Positions 26,507 to 36,059 of a stretch of DNA of 64,000 bases are shown piece by piece. The stretch's first letter is position 1; every line of letters starts with the position of its first letter. The position numbers were made by a program, and so were the translations under genes. The DNA is from Halanaerobium saccharolyticum subsp. saccharolyticum DSM 6643. GTDB lineage: Bacteria; Bacillota; Halanaerobiia; Halanaerobiales; Halanaerobiaceae. The stretch spans positions 372,001 through 436,000 of the forward strand of contig NZ_CAUI01000023.1 in assembly GCF_000350165.1 (NCBI RefSeq). Direction: 5' to 3'. A model generated the notes under the pieces. That model searched no databases and was not told where the DNA came from. It was given only the letters and a program-made list of their open reading frames with translations.

Positions 26507-27649
26507 TTATACTTCAACCCATTTTTCTGCTTGAGAGCTTTTTAAAATAGCCTCTGTAATTTTAACTTCCTGCTGGCCATCTGCAAAAGTAGCAAAATCA
26601 TAATTAGCTGGATCTCCTTTTTGTAAAATACAATCATAAAAATCTTTAATTGAATTTTTTAATCCCTCTGACCAGCCTTCAATATGTCCACCAGGATAAT
26701 AACAGCGCTCAGCTGCTTTTCCTTCTAAAAGAGCAGGATCACGAGTTAAATTCTGATTTGCCTGATCTCGATAACCGATAAATAATTGGTTGGCATTTTC
26801 CTGGGACCAGCTTAAACTATTTTCGCTGCCGCTGATTTCTATAAATAGATCATTTTTGTGGCCGGCATCAACCTGCGAAACTGTAAAACTACCTGCTGTT
26901 CCGTCTTCCAGTTCAAAAAGTACCGCAGCATAGTCTTCAGTTTCAACTTCATATTTTTCATATTCTTGATTCTGATCACTCTGAGTAAAGGTTTTGGTTT
27001 CTGAAACTGGTTTTTTGCGCTCTGGATGTACAATCTTTGTAGCAGCTGTTAATCTGCTAATTTTTTGACCTGTTAAATACTGCAGCAAATCACAAAAGTG
27101 AGAACCAATATCTGCTACAACTCTAGATTTACCACCCTTTTCTGGATCAATGCGCCAGCTGTAATCAGTATCAAAAAGCATCCAGTCCTGCAGATAGTAA
27201 CCACGGATATGAAAAAGTTGTCCAATTTGCTGCCGCACCTTATTCTGCATTTCTTTAACTAAAGGATAATGGCGATAATTATAGTTTACTCCTGTATATA
27301 CATTATTTTTTGCAGCAATTTTTAGAAGTTTTTCTCCTTCACTGCTATTCATCACTAGGGGCTTTTCGGAAAAAACATGAACTCCAGCCTCCATAAAGGC
27401 TTTGTTAATTGGAAAGTGAAGCTTGTTTGGAGTACAATTATGAACTACATCTAAATCTTCTTGAGCCAGCATTTTCTCATAACCAGCATAATAATTGGGA
27501 ACATTTAATTTGGCTGCAGCTTTTTTTGAAGATTCGAGGCTGCTGGCTGCAACAGCTTTAACATCTATATTATGCAACCTTCTTAAAGCTTCAACATGAG
27601 CTTCGCCAACAAAACCAGTACCAATGACTCCTGCTTTTAATTTAGCCAT
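26507..27649 (-). CDS. Gfo/Idh/MocA-family oxidoreductase
   Basis: A 380-residue NAD(P)-dependent sugar or inositol dehydrogenase. The N-terminal Rossmann fold begins VIGTGFVGEAHVEAL. The conserved EKPLVMN supplies the catalytic Lys, and a C-terminal alpha/beta substrate domain follows with DIGSHFCDLLQYL. The ORF opens at TTG 27652, but the ATG at 27649 has AAAGGAG at better spacing. It sits between the permease gene and the TIM-barrel isomerase, so the pair may act in sequence: oxidise, then isomerise or epimerise. The substrate is unknown. Confidence 0.9.
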   Translation of the reverse strand: MAKLKAGVIGTGFVGEAHVEALRRLHNIDVKAVAASSLESSKKAAAKLNVPNYYAGYEKMLAQEDLDVVHNCTPNKLHFPINKAFMEAGVHVFSEKPLVMNSSEGEKLLKIAAKNNVYTGVNYNYRHYPLVKEMQNKVRQQIGQLFHIRGYYLQDWMLFDTDYSWRIDPEKGGKSRVVADIGSHFCDLLQYLTGQKISRLTAATKIVHPERKKPVSETKTFTQSDQNQEYEKYEVETEDYAAVLFELEDGTAGSFTVSQVDAGHKNDLFIEISGSENSLSWSQENANQLFIGYRDQANQNLTRDPALLEGKAAERCYYPGGHIEGWSEGLKNSIKDFYDCILQKGDPANYDFATFADGQQEVKITEAILKSSQAEKWVEV

Positions 27650-27698
27650 CAAACCACTCCTTTTCCATTTTCATTTATTCTTTTATTCTATAAAAAAT

Positions 27699-28745
27699 TT
27701 ACACTGATTTTTGTTTTTTCTGCATTAGAACAGCTCCAATTAAGATTAAGCCTTTAAAAGCCTCTCTTAAGAATGGTGGTACTCCCATTAAGTTAAGCAG
27801 ATTATTCATAACTGCAATAATTAAAACTCCAAGCAAAGTACCGATAACTGTTCCCCGGCCACCACTCATACTGGTTCCACCAACAACAGCAGCTGCAATT
27901 GCTTCCATCTCATAACCGCTGCCGGCATTGGCATAATCCATAGAACCAATGCGAGAAACCTGAATGATTGCTGCACAGGCAACTAAAAAACCGGTGATTG
28001 CATAAACTCTGCGCTTTACCTTTTTGACATTAACTCCCGAAAGATTGGCTGAACGCTCATTAGAGCCGACAGCAATAATTTGGCGGCCAAAGGTTGTTCT
28101 TTTTGACATAAAATATAATACAGCTGCAATTAAAAGCCAGTAAATAATTGGCATCATTCGATAAGGTCCGATCTGAAAATTAGAAATCGGCAAAAACTCT
28201 AACGGTACTCTGGGGTTATAACCCTGCATAAAATGCTGAGTCACACTGCGGTACAGTTTCATAGTTGCCAGGGTTACTACAAAAGGAGGAATTCCTCCTC
28301 TGGTAATTAATAAGCCATTTAAATTACCTAAAAAATAGCCAAAAGCCAGTGAGAGCAAAACTGCAATTAAAATTGCTGGAATACCTTCGATTCCTAAATT
28401 TATTAAGAGCCCATTGGGGCCTCTATCAAGCAGCATCATTAAAGCTGCTCCAACAGCAACCATAGTTGATCCAACAGAAAGATCAATCCCCGCTGACATA
28501 ATAACAAAAGACATTCCTAGAGCAATTAAACCAACTCCAGCGTTATTTCTCAAAATATTTATCCAGTTATTAGTCCAGGTAAAAAACCAGCTGCCAACAG
28601 AGTCATAATCAAAACCAAGACTCCAGGTCTGTAATATTATCATTACTAATAAGGCAATACTGGTGCTAAAAATTGGCTTGTTTGTCCAATTATTTAGAAA
28701 CCAATCCTTAAATCCTATATTTTTTTCTTTTTCTTTATTCTGCAT
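27699..28745 (-). CDS. RbsC-type sugar ABC transporter permease
   Basis: A 348-residue polytopic inner-membrane protein of the ribose/monosaccharide permease class (CUT2). The motifs GIDLSVGSTMVAVGA, TRGGIPPFVVTLATM, and VGGTSMSGGRGTVIGTLLG are family hallmarks. The ORF runs up to 28805 inside the ATPase gene, but AGGAGGGGG precedes the ATG at 28745, one base after the ATPase stop. It partners the RbsA-type ATPase upstream and the binding protein at 30375-31313. One or two copies would form the channel. Confidence 0.92.
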   Translation of the reverse strand: MQNKEKEKNIGFKDWFLNNWTNKPIFSTSIALLVMIILQTWSLGFDYDSVGSWFFTWTNNWINILRNNAGVGLIALGMSFVIMSAGIDLSVGSTMVAVGAALMMLLDRGPNGLLINLGIEGIPAILIAVLLSLAFGYFLGNLNGLLITRGGIPPFVVTLATMKLYRSVTQHFMQGYNPRVPLEFLPISNFQIGPYRMMPIIYWLLIAAVLYFMSKRTTFGRQIIAVGSNERSANLSGVNVKKVKRRVYAITGFLVACAAIIQVSRIGSMDYANAGSGYEMEAIAAAVVGGTSMSGGRGTVIGTLLGVLIIAVMNNLLNLMGVPPFLREAFKGLILIGAVLMQKKQKSV

Positions 28746-28746
28746 C

Positions 28747-30252
28747 TTATGCCCCCTCCTGACCTGAATTTGCTCTGGCACCAGTTGCCAGCCGCATAAT
28801 CTCATGCTCTGTCATTTCATCTCGACTTAGTTCTCCCTGAATTATTCCATGATACATTACCAAAGCTCGATCACAAATTCTAATTATTTCTTTAGCCTCA
28901 CTTGATAAAATCACAACTGCTATATTTTCTTTTGCCAGTTTTAAAATAATATCATAAATATCTTCTTTAGCTCCAACATCAACTCCTTGAGTCGGATTAT
29001 CTAAAATAAAAATGTCTGGATTAGCAGTTAACCATTTTGCTAAAACAATCTTTTGTTGATTTCCACCAGATAAACTGTTGATGGAATCAGTTTTCTTACC
29101 CATTACAATTCTGAGTTTTTCTACCTGTTCCTCAAACTTATGTTCCTGCTTTTCCTGATCAATAACTCCCCATTGATCAAAAAGAGGCCAGGTAACTATT
29201 GAAGCATTATCAAAAATGTCCATATCTTTTATTATTCCATTTTCTTTTCGATTTCTCGGCAAATAACCGATTCCCTTCTCCAGAGCATCAGTAGTATTTT
29301 TAATTTTAACCTCCTGCTCATTTAAATATAATTTCCCAGATTCAATTTCACCCCTGCCAAATATAGCCTGGAATAGTTCTTTTCTACCGTCTCCCAAAAG
29401 ACCTGTCACTCCAAGTATTTCTCCCTGATGAACGGCAAATGAAATATCCTTAAAATCATTATTATAGCTTAAATTCTCTGCTCTAAGTACTTCCCTTCCC
29501 GGCTGCGTTTCTCTTTCTAAAGATCTTTGTGTCAGCTCATGGCCAACCATATCTCTGGCCAATTGATCTACATCAACATCTTTGACCATTCCTTCAGCGA
29601 CCAGCTCTCCATTTCTTAAAACTGTATAGCAATCACAAAATTCTATTACCTCATTTAATTTATGAGAGATGAAAACTATACCTACATTTTGTCTTTTTAA
29701 GGTTTCCATCATTTCAAAAACTCGCTCAATTTCCTGATCAGTAAGCGAAGTTGTCGGTTCATCCATAATAATAATAGAAGCATCCATCATAATAGCCCGC
29801 GAAATCTCAACAATTTGTTTATAAGAAGTATCAAGATCTCTGACCATTGTTTTAGGATCCAATCCAATTTCCATCTCATCAAAAACCGCTTGAGTTTTTT
29901 CAATCATCTTTTCTAAATCTAGAATTCCACCCTTTTTCTTTAACTCCCTGCCGATAAACATATTCTCATAAATTGGAAGGTCATTGATCAAATTCAATTC
30001 CTGATGAATAAAAGCTATACCAGAACTCAAAGAATCAGCTGGCTGCTCAAAGCTTACTTTTTGTCCATCAATTAATATTTCTCCCTTATCAGCAGGCAGG
30101 ACTCCACCTAAGATATTCATCAGAGTAGATTTACCAGCACCATTTTCACCGATCAGGGCACAGACTTCTCCCCCTTCAACTGAAAAAGAGACATCTTTAA
30201 CAGCTTCAATTGCACCAAAGCTTTTATAGATCTTCTTCATTTCTATTTTCAT
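28747..30252 (-). CDS. RbsA-type sugar ABC transporter ATP-binding protein
   Basis: A 501-residue double ATPase that powers a CUT2 sugar importer. The first half has Walker A GENGAGKST and Walker B IIMDEPTTSL. The second half has a degenerate Walker A region GLLGDGRKE, signature LSGGNQQK and Walker B FILDNPTQGVD. This two-domain layout is typical of RbsA/MglA/XylG. The ORF begins at TTG 30270, but the GGGATGTGAT before ATG 30252 makes that the better start. A hairpin separates it from the binding-protein gene. Confidence 0.92.
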   Translation of the reverse strand: MKIEMKKIYKSFGAIEAVKDVSFSVEGGEVCALIGENGAGKSTLMNILGGVLPADKGEILIDGQKVSFEQPADSLSSGIAFIHQELNLINDLPIYENMFIGRELKKKGGILDLEKMIEKTQAVFDEMEIGLDPKTMVRDLDTSYKQIVEISRAIMMDASIIIMDEPTTSLTDQEIERVFEMMETLKRQNVGIVFISHKLNEVIEFCDCYTVLRNGELVAEGMVKDVDVDQLARDMVGHELTQRSLERETQPGREVLRAENLSYNNDFKDISFAVHQGEILGVTGLLGDGRKELFQAIFGRGEIESGKLYLNEQEVKIKNTTDALEKGIGYLPRNRKENGIIKDMDIFDNASIVTWPLFDQWGVIDQEKQEHKFEEQVEKLRIVMGKKTDSINSLSGGNQQKIVLAKWLTANPDIFILDNPTQGVDVGAKEDIYDIILKLAKENIAVVILSSEAKEIIRICDRALVMYHGIIQGELSRDEMTEHEIMRLATGARANSGQEGA

Positions 30253-30276
30253 CAAATCACATCCCATCAATTCAAA

Positions 30277-30305
30277 TCAGAGGCTATGGAAACCATAACC
30301 TCTGA
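30277..30305 (-). other. Intercistronic hairpin after the sugar-binding-protein gene
   Basis: Arms TCAGAGGYTATGG/CCATARCCTCTGA pair with one G-U wobble in the minus-strand RNA around a 3-base loop. It lies 70 bases after the binding-protein stop and 25 before the ATPase start, with no T-run. It probably stabilises the upstream mRNA and lowers read-through. Confidence 0.7.
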
Positions 30306-30374
30306 ATTTGTTGTCTATTTAATTTCTCAATTATAAACATTTAATCTGCATTAGATTAATTTGAGAAATCATTT

Positions 30375-31313
30375 TTAATATGGAGAATTTGGATCTAAGA
30401 ATTCTTTATAATTTGTGCGATCAACTATTGTTGTAGGAATAATTGTTTCTTGAGGTACTTCTTCACCATCTAATAACTTAACTGCTACATCAACTGCATC
30501 CTTAACCATTGCTGGAGAATAGAGAGCTGACTGCAGCCAGATGTCATCATATTTAGGCATCATTTCGAAGTACTCCTGCATTCCGCCACCACCAGTTACT
30601 ACCTTAATATCTTCACGGCCGGCTTCTTCTATTGCTTTTACTACTCCAATTGAAGTTTCATCATCCATGGAATATACAGCATCAATGTGATCATGTCTAA
30701 TTAAAATATCTGACATATCATTTAATCCTGCTTCTCTGGTAAATTGAGTTGCATAGGTGTGGAGTTCATAATCAGCACCAATTTCATCTAAGGTGTCTAA
30801 AAATCCTTCTTTCCGTAGTTCAGAAACTGAGCCAGCTGTTGGTACTTCGAGAATAACAACTGTTCCTTCTTTACCAATTTTATCGGAAATATAATGAGCT
30901 CCCTGAACTCCCATATCATAGTTATCACCAGCAACACGATAAACACCATCTACGTCAATTTCAATATCAAAGTTGACTACTTCAATACCATCCTGAATAG
31001 CCATTCTTATCGGTACTTCCATCCCGGTCCACTGAGGAAAAGCAACTACTGCCTCTGCTCCCCAGGTTTTTAGATCATCAAGTTGAGAAGTCATCTCAGC
31101 TGCATTACTGCTGGTCTGAATTCTATATTCAATTTGATCAGAAAGCTCTTCCGCCCGTGCTTCAGCATGATAAGCTACAGCTGCTACCCAACCGTGAGTA
31201 ACTGCAGGCGCTAAAATCCCAACCTTATGCTTATCTTGAGCACTGACTCCACTGGCAAAAACAAGAGTTAACAGCAGGGAAACCATAATTAAAAAAACTA
31301 AAGATTTTCTCAT
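30375..31313 (-). CDS. RbsB-type sugar ABC transporter substrate-binding protein
   Basis: A 312-residue exported periplasmic-binding protein (type 1 fold). The signal peptide (MRKSLVFLIMVSLLLTLVF, cleavage near VSAQDK) has no lipobox. The mature protein begins KHKVGILAPAVTHGWVAAV, typical of the monosaccharide-binding class. The segment VYSMDDETSIGVVKAIEEAG supplies the usual domain-two ligand loop. The ORF starts upstream at 31331, but GAGGAGG precedes ATG 31313. It belongs with the downstream RbsA/RbsC-type genes. The sugar is unknown. Confidence 0.91.
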   Translation of the reverse strand: MRKSLVFLIMVSLLLTLVFASGVSAQDKHKVGILAPAVTHGWVAAVAYHAEARAEELSDQIEYRIQTSSNAAEMTSQLDDLKTWGAEAVVAFPQWTGMEVPIRMAIQDGIEVVNFDIEIDVDGVYRVAGDNYDMGVQGAHYISDKIGKEGTVVILEVPTAGSVSELRKEGFLDTLDEIGADYELHTYATQFTREAGLNDMSDILIRHDHIDAVYSMDDETSIGVVKAIEEAGREDIKVVTGGGGMQEYFEMMPKYDDIWLQSALYSPAMVKDAVDVAVKLLDGEEVPQETIIPTTIVDRTNYKEFLDPNSPY

Positions 31314-31437
31314 AAAAAATTTCCTCCTCATTTTAGTTGACTATAATCTACAACTTAAGCAGCAGTTTAAAAATCAAAACCGCTGTTGATGCCATATTAA
31401 ATGAAAATTCAAAAGCTAATTTTAATAATAAGCTAAA

Positions 31438-32406
31438 TTATAAGCCGGCAATTTCTTCTAAAATTCCAGCAGTTGTAATTAACTGTTCTTTAGTTATTCT
31501 GTCTGAATAAACACCTTTTTCTGCACAGTTAACAAAATGAGAAAGCTCATTATAAAACATAGCTGTTGGCGGCAGATTAATCCCAGTTTCAATCTTCGGT
31601 TCAGCCTCTGTCTCAAAGATAAATGCCTCTCCTTCTGCCGGATAAAAAATCAGCTGCTCCTCATTAACTAAAAGACCTTCTTCAAAATATACCCGCCAAT
31701 TAGCTGTAAAAGGATAACTCGCATTATACCAGGCAGCTTCTGCCCCAACATTTAGTCCGTCAAAGTTATAATTAAAACGATAATGTTCTTTAAACTTACT
31801 ATTTTCTCTTCCGGCAGCAGTATAGCTATAACTTGTTGGCGGTCCAAAAAGGCTGATAATCAAATCAAGATCATGGATGTGTAAATCAAAAGGCAGCAAG
31901 CCACTTTTTTCTTTGTCAAAGAGCCACCCGCCAGCAGACCAGTCAGGAGCTTCAGTTAATCTAGTAAAATAAGCATCTAAAACTTTTCCATATTTACCAC
32001 TTTTAACTGCTTCTTTTAAGATCTCAACCTCTTTAGTAAAATGTAATACCTGGCCCACAAAAACCAGGGCCTCTTTTTCTGAAGCCAGTGCAAAAATCCG
32101 TTCGGCATCTTCTCTGTGCAGGGCAATCGGTTTTTCAATAATTACATTTTTCCCAGCATTTAGAGCCTTCAGAGCGTATTCAACATGCAAAAAAGTTGGA
32201 GTACAAATATCAACAATATCAACTTCTACTTCCTGCAGCAGGCTGTCTAAATCTTTATAAACTTCAACCCCCCACTTTTTAGCTTTTTTCTGATCAGACT
32301 CAGAGGGGCCAACTACTGCTCTGACCGCTGCTTTTTCAATCTGATCATAATTATTATAGTGAACTGTTCCCATTCCACCTAAGCCAACAATTGCTATTTT
32401 CTGCAT
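31438..32406 (-). CDS. Gfo/Idh/MocA-family oxidoreductase (second copy)
   Basis: A 322-residue NAD(P)-dependent dehydrogenase with the N-terminal IVGLGGMGTVHYNNY nucleotide-binding segment, the catalytic EKPIAL and a substrate domain with FDLHIHDLDLIISLFG. It is shorter than, and clearly different from, the Gfo/Idh at 26507, so the two probably act on different intermediates. The ATG has GGGGGGAG upstream. It follows the TIM-barrel gene by 18 bases and precedes the binding-protein gene by about 125 bases. Confidence 0.9.
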   Translation of the reverse strand: MQKIAIVGLGGMGTVHYNNYDQIEKAAVRAVVGPSESDQKKAKKWGVEVYKDLDSLLQEVEVDIVDICTPTFLHVEYALKALNAGKNVIIEKPIALHREDAERIFALASEKEALVFVGQVLHFTKEVEILKEAVKSGKYGKVLDAYFTRLTEAPDWSAGGWLFDKEKSGLLPFDLHIHDLDLIISLFGPPTSYSYTAAGRENSKFKEHYRFNYNFDGLNVGAEAAWYNASYPFTANWRVYFEEGLLVNEEQLIFYPAEGEAFIFETEAEPKIETGINLPPTAMFYNELSHFVNCAEKGVYSDRITKEQLITTAGILEEIAGL

Positions 32407-32424
32407 TTACTCCCCCCTCTCACT

Positions 32425-33237
32425 TTAAAAATCTATCCCTAATTTTTTAAGGTAATTATAGGAATCTTTTACTGCTTGATTTACTTCATCTAAGTCAGCT
32501 GCTCCCGCTTCAGTAAATTCAATCTCTATACTTAAAGGAGAATCATTATTGTGTGCTTCTAAAATTTCAAATATTTCTTTGAAGTCTAAATTACCTTTAC
32601 CAATAGCCGGGAAATCCCATTCGTCCTGAGCTCCTGCCTTATCTTTAAGATGTAAATGTCCTATCTTCTTAACTGCAGTTTTAAGATCCTCAGCTAAATC
32701 TACATCACCATAAAAAATGGCATTTGCTGTATCATAATTTACTACTACCCGCTTAGAATCTATTAGTTCGACAATGCTTTTTAAATGCTTTCCGGTTGCG
32801 TGTTTACCGTGGTTTTCTAATCCTAAAATCAAATCGTATTCTTTTAAATAAGGAATTAACTTTTTTATATTGTCAGCCACTTTTTGATCTGACGCCTCGG
32901 CCTGATCTTTAAGATGAGCCTCTCCTATAGAAGAAATTATATATTTACTTTCAAAAAAAGCTGCCAGTCTGATATTAGCTATAAAATCTTTAAGTCGCTG
33001 ATCATCCATTAAATTTGTATGACCACTTAAAGATATAGGACTCAGACCAACTTTTTGTAGCTGATCTTTAATCCTGTATAGTTCCCGAAGTGACATTGTA
33101 GGAAAAACATGTTCTGTCCAACCTTTGGTGGCAGTCAGTTCAATATAATCAAAGCCTGCTTTTTTAATACCTGCAATTGCTTCTTCTAAATCAAAACCAT
33201 GGTAAGTATTTGAGTTAACAGCAATTATTTTTTTCAA
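32425..33237 (-). CDS. Sugar phosphate isomerase/epimerase family TIM-barrel protein (second copy)
   Basis: A 270-residue xylose-isomerase-like TIM barrel, closer to the size of IolE/hydroxypyruvate-isomerase-like enzymes. Ligand-bearing segments are LGLENHGKHATG, VVVNYDTANAIFYG, GHLHLKDKAGAQDEW and LSIEIEFTEAG. It is predicted to be a divalent-metal-dependent epimerase or isomerase. The start is TTG with GGGGGG upstream. It lies 28 bases after the ROK regulator gene and is the first metabolic gene of the operon. Confidence 0.88.
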   Translation of the reverse strand: MKKIIAVNSNTYHGFDLEEAIAGIKKAGFDYIELTATKGWTEHVFPTMSLRELYRIKDQLQKVGLSPISLSGHTNLMDDQRLKDFIANIRLAAFFESKYIISSIGEAHLKDQAEASDQKVADNIKKLIPYLKEYDLILGLENHGKHATGKHLKSIVELIDSKRVVVNYDTANAIFYGDVDLAEDLKTAVKKIGHLHLKDKAGAQDEWDFPAIGKGNLDFKEIFEILEAHNNDSPLSIEIEFTEAGAADLDEVNQAVKDSYNYLKKLGIDF

Positions 33238-33265
33238 TTTATCCCCCCTTTCAAAAAAGATTTAT

Positions 33266-34528
33266 TTAATCAGAACCGCTGTCAAGATAAACCATTTCAG
33301 TAACGTTATCATGCGAATAAATTTCATTTACAGCCATGGCTGCAGCCCCGATTACAGCAACTTCCTCATTTTTTTGTGATAATTCTATTTCCAAATCTTG
33401 AACTGCCAGTGAAGTAGAATGCCGAAGCACTTCTTCTTTGATTGAAGAAATTAAATAATTACCTAGATTAGCAACTCCCCCTCCAATAATTATCAAAGAT
33501 GGATTATAAAAATTAACTAATCTAGATACAACCTGACCAATTTTTTGACCACTATTTTTTATGATATCAATTGAAGCTTTATCATTTCTTTTCACTGCTT
33601 CGCCAACATCTTCAGCTGTAAGCTCTCCTTTTATATTTAAAAAAGATAGCAAGATCTCACTTTCCTTATTTTGAGCTGCTATTTTTGCTTTTTTGGCGAT
33701 TGCCGGTCCGGCTGCTACTACTTCTAGACAGCCCCTATTTCCACAGGGACAGAATTCCTGTTCTCCTTCAACAGCAATATGCCCAATATCACCAGCACAA
33801 CCTTTGGAACCCCTGTATAATTCGTCTTCGCAAATTATGCCGGCCCCAATTCCTGTACCTATTTTTATAAATATAAAATTAGAAATATTTTGGGCTAGAC
33901 CTGCGTGTTTTTCTCCAACAGCCATCACATTAACATCATTATCGATAAAGGCTGGACAGCTGTATTTCTGCTGTAGAACTTTTTTTAAGGGGAAAAGATG
34001 CCACCCCGGCATAATAGGTGGCGAAACCGGTGTTCCTTTAGAAAATTCAACTGGTCCAGGAACTCCCATTCCGATTCCAAATATCTTTTTATCAGCTATT
34101 TCATTAGATTCCAATAATTTTTCAATGAAAATATCAATTTCTTCCATAATTATTTTAGGGCCATTGTTGACTAAAGTTTTTTTAGATTTCATATCAATAA
34201 TTTCGGCATCTAAGTTGCAGAGGCCAACATTGAGGCTGGTTGCTCCTAAATCTATTGCTACAATAACGCCATTATTTTTAGCAAATTTAAGCAGCTGTCG
34301 ATTTCTACCAACACTGCCAACTGATTTATTCTCAGCTTCAGCTTCTTTAATCAGTCCCATCTCCAACAACTTTTTGGTATGCACACTTACAGTTGATTTT
34401 GATAAACCGGTTTTTTTTACTATATCTGTTCTAGAGAGAGGGCCAATGTTTTTTATTATTCTAAAGATAGCTGCGCCTGCTGCTGGCCCAGACCAGCCAA
34501 AAAATTTTTTGCTGTCTATTCTACTCAT
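33266..34528 (-). CDS. ROK-family transcriptional regulator (XylR/NagC type)
   Basis: A 420-residue DNA-binding sugar sensor. The N-terminal winged helix contains SRTDIVKKTGLSKSTVSVHTK. The ROK domain has IAIDLGATSLNVGLCN, GTGIGAGIICEDELYRGS, and an intact zinc motif FCPCGNRGCLE followed by VAAG. It probably represses the operon behind it (isomerases, dehydrogenases and Rbs-type importer) until the sugar binds. No opposing transporter is nearby. The ATG has GAAGGGA upstream. The promoter is at 34622-34650. Confidence 0.91.
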   Translation of the reverse strand: MSRIDSKKFFGWSGPAAGAAIFRIIKNIGPLSRTDIVKKTGLSKSTVSVHTKKLLEMGLIKEAEAENKSVGSVGRNRQLLKFAKNNGVIVAIDLGATSLNVGLCNLDAEIIDMKSKKTLVNNGPKIIMEEIDIFIEKLLESNEIADKKIFGIGMGVPGPVEFSKGTPVSPPIMPGWHLFPLKKVLQQKYSCPAFIDNDVNVMAVGEKHAGLAQNISNFIFIKIGTGIGAGIICEDELYRGSKGCAGDIGHIAVEGEQEFCPCGNRGCLEVVAAGPAIAKKAKIAAQNKESEILLSFLNIKGELTAEDVGEAVKRNDKASIDIIKNSGQKIGQVVSRLVNFYNPSLIIIGGGVANLGNYLISSIKEEVLRHSTSLAVQDLEIELSQKNEEVAVIGAAAMAVNEIYSHDNVTEMVYLDSGSD

Positions 34529-34621
34529 AATTGTCCCTTCTTTGTTTAAAATAATATTTAATTGGCAATATTGTTTATTTTCTGAATATTTATTTTAAAA
34601 AATAATAATTTGCTTAATTTA

Positions 34622-34650
34622 ATTATAGTTTATATTAGTTCGAAAGTCAA
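34622..34650 (-). promoter_or_regulatory. Promoter of the ROK/Rbs-type sugar operon
   Basis: Minus strand: -35 TTGACT (34645-34650), spacer of exactly 17 bases, -10 TATAAT (34622-34627). This is near the vegetative consensus and leaves a leader of about 85 bases before the ROK start. Confidence 0.75.
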
Positions 34651-34694
34651 ACAAATTAGTTTTTTTAATATTTAAATAGTCAGCGATATAGAAA

Positions 34695-34724
34695 ATCCTG
34701 CTGTAATTTTAACCACAGCAGGAT
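34695..34724 (-). terminator. Terminator after the outer-membrane-like protein gene
   Basis: Perfect 10-bp arms ATCCTGCTGT/ACAGCAGGAT with a 10-base loop, followed on the minus strand by TTTTC. It lies 10 bases after the stop of the gene at 34734. Confidence 0.85.
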
Positions 34725-34733
34725 CATTAATTT

Positions 34734-35969
34734 TTATTTATAAAATTTATAAGTGACTGGCTGTTTAAGCTGGGCTGGCCCCTGTCTGCCTGATTCCCAT
34801 TCTTTAATTTCATCCCAGTTAGTCGGAAAATCATTGGGACTAACTAAGGCTTCTAATTGTAAATACCAGGGATCAACTTCCATTACAACAGCAGCTTCTT
34901 CAGCTTTGGTAAATCCCCATTTAGCAATTCGATGCTCGTAAAAGTTTCTAGCCTGACCGTTCTGCCAATAAGTCATTACTCTCTCAGCCTTAATTTCTCC
35001 TACAAGTTCTGTTCCCTCAGGCTTTTTACTCAAATAACCAAAGTCACCAGAAGCAAGAGGAATATGAGCTACAAAGCCTTCTGGACTGCGGGTATAATCA
35101 AAACGAAGTTTTCCGAGCAGCTCTGTTATATCAGAAAAAGCAAATTCAACCATAAATCCGGTTCTGCGATCTATTTCATTATACTGCTCATTTTCAATTT
35201 CTTCATAAAGCAAACCAGCTCTATAACCACGCCAGTTTCCACCAAGATAGATATTAAAACCATCTCCACTATAACCTAAATGGCTGCCGCTTCCAGTATA
35301 TTCTCCAGCAGAATGGCGGAGTGCTAATTTGCCAGCTCTAGCTTCAAAGTCTAAAGCTTTAAAGCTATCCCTATAATATATGTAATTTTCTATCCAGTTG
35401 CTGCCATCACGATCTCCATAATCCCAGTTAATACCTGTGGCATGATAACCGAGACCGGTTTTCGTTTCATAATCAAAGGTCAGCAGCTGGCCATTATATC
35501 CGGTTTCTGCATCCTCAAAACGGAGATCTTCAGTTCCCGGTACATGATCAAAATATGAAATCAAATCTGGCTCTGGAAAACGAAGATAACGCATTCGACC
35601 AGTTTTTAAACTTAAGCTTAATTTACCAAAATTGCTCTGATGAAAAGCATATCCTTCAAGATAAAGTTCATCAAAAGTTGGATCAAATCCTTCTATAGTC
35701 TCAAATTTTTTATTTGAACGCAGAATAGAATTCAAACGCAGTCCTGGTCCTAAATCAACATTAGTCCTCAACTGCAAATTTCTCAAATTAAAATGATCAT
35801 TCCAAAAATGAGCTCCCATGCCTAGATCCCAATGTCCGTTAAATCTGCCGGTACTTGGAAGCCACCAACCTTCTTGCTCATTCTTTGCAGGGACTTCGGC
35901 TGCTGTAGTTAAAGTAGCTAAAAAGATTATTAGAATTAATAGTAATAATGAAATTTTATTTCTATCCAT
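34734..35969 (-). CDS. Exported beta-barrel-like envelope protein of unknown function
   Basis: A 411-residue protein with a signal peptide (about 1-24, cleavage near TTAAE). The mature part is rich in alternating aromatic/polar strands (GYNGQLLTFDYETKTGLGYH, YRAGLLYEEIENEQ) and Gly-Tyr turns, as in outer-membrane barrels of the alginate-export/porin kind. The last residues are VTYKFYK, close to the aromatic end typical of barrel assembly signals. No SLH domain is seen. It lies 90 bases after the OmpM-type gene, with a terminator between. I do not recognise a specific family. Confidence 0.7.
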   Translation of the reverse strand: MDRNKISLLLLILIIFLATLTTAAEVPAKNEQEGWWLPSTGRFNGHWDLGMGAHFWNDHFNLRNLQLRTNVDLGPGLRLNSILRSNKKFETIEGFDPTFDELYLEGYAFHQSNFGKLSLSLKTGRMRYLRFPEPDLISYFDHVPGTEDLRFEDAETGYNGQLLTFDYETKTGLGYHATGINWDYGDRDGSNWIENYIYYRDSFKALDFEARAGKLALRHSAGEYTGSGSHLGYSGDGFNIYLGGNWRGYRAGLLYEEIENEQYNEIDRRTGFMVEFAFSDITELLGKLRFDYTRSPEGFVAHIPLASGDFGYLSKKPEGTELVGEIKAERVMTYWQNGQARNFYEHRIAKWGFTKAEEAAVVMEVDPWYLQLEALVSPNDFPTNWDEIKEWESGRQGPAQLKQPVTYKFYK

Positions 35970-36009
35970 AAATTAATTCTCCTAAATTTAAGATTATTTA
36001 ATCAAAAAA

Positions 36010-36047
36010 ATTCCCAGCAGCTAAAATCCTTATTAAGTGCCGGGAAT
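36010..36047 (-). terminator. Terminator after the OmpM-type gene
   Basis: Arms ATTCCCRGCA/TGCYGGGAAT pair with one wobble, followed on the minus strand by seven T. It lies 13 bases after the stop at 36060, so the next gene (34734-35969) probably has its own promoter or is read by leak-through. Confidence 0.85.
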
Positions 36048-36059
36048 CTAATTAAACTA

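Noticed and set aside
33693-34598. Long plus-strand ORF (301 codons) antisense to the ROK gene
   Set aside because: No ribosome binding site, Pro/Ser-rich composition typical of antisense frames, and it lies over a clearly conserved ROK protein on the other strand.
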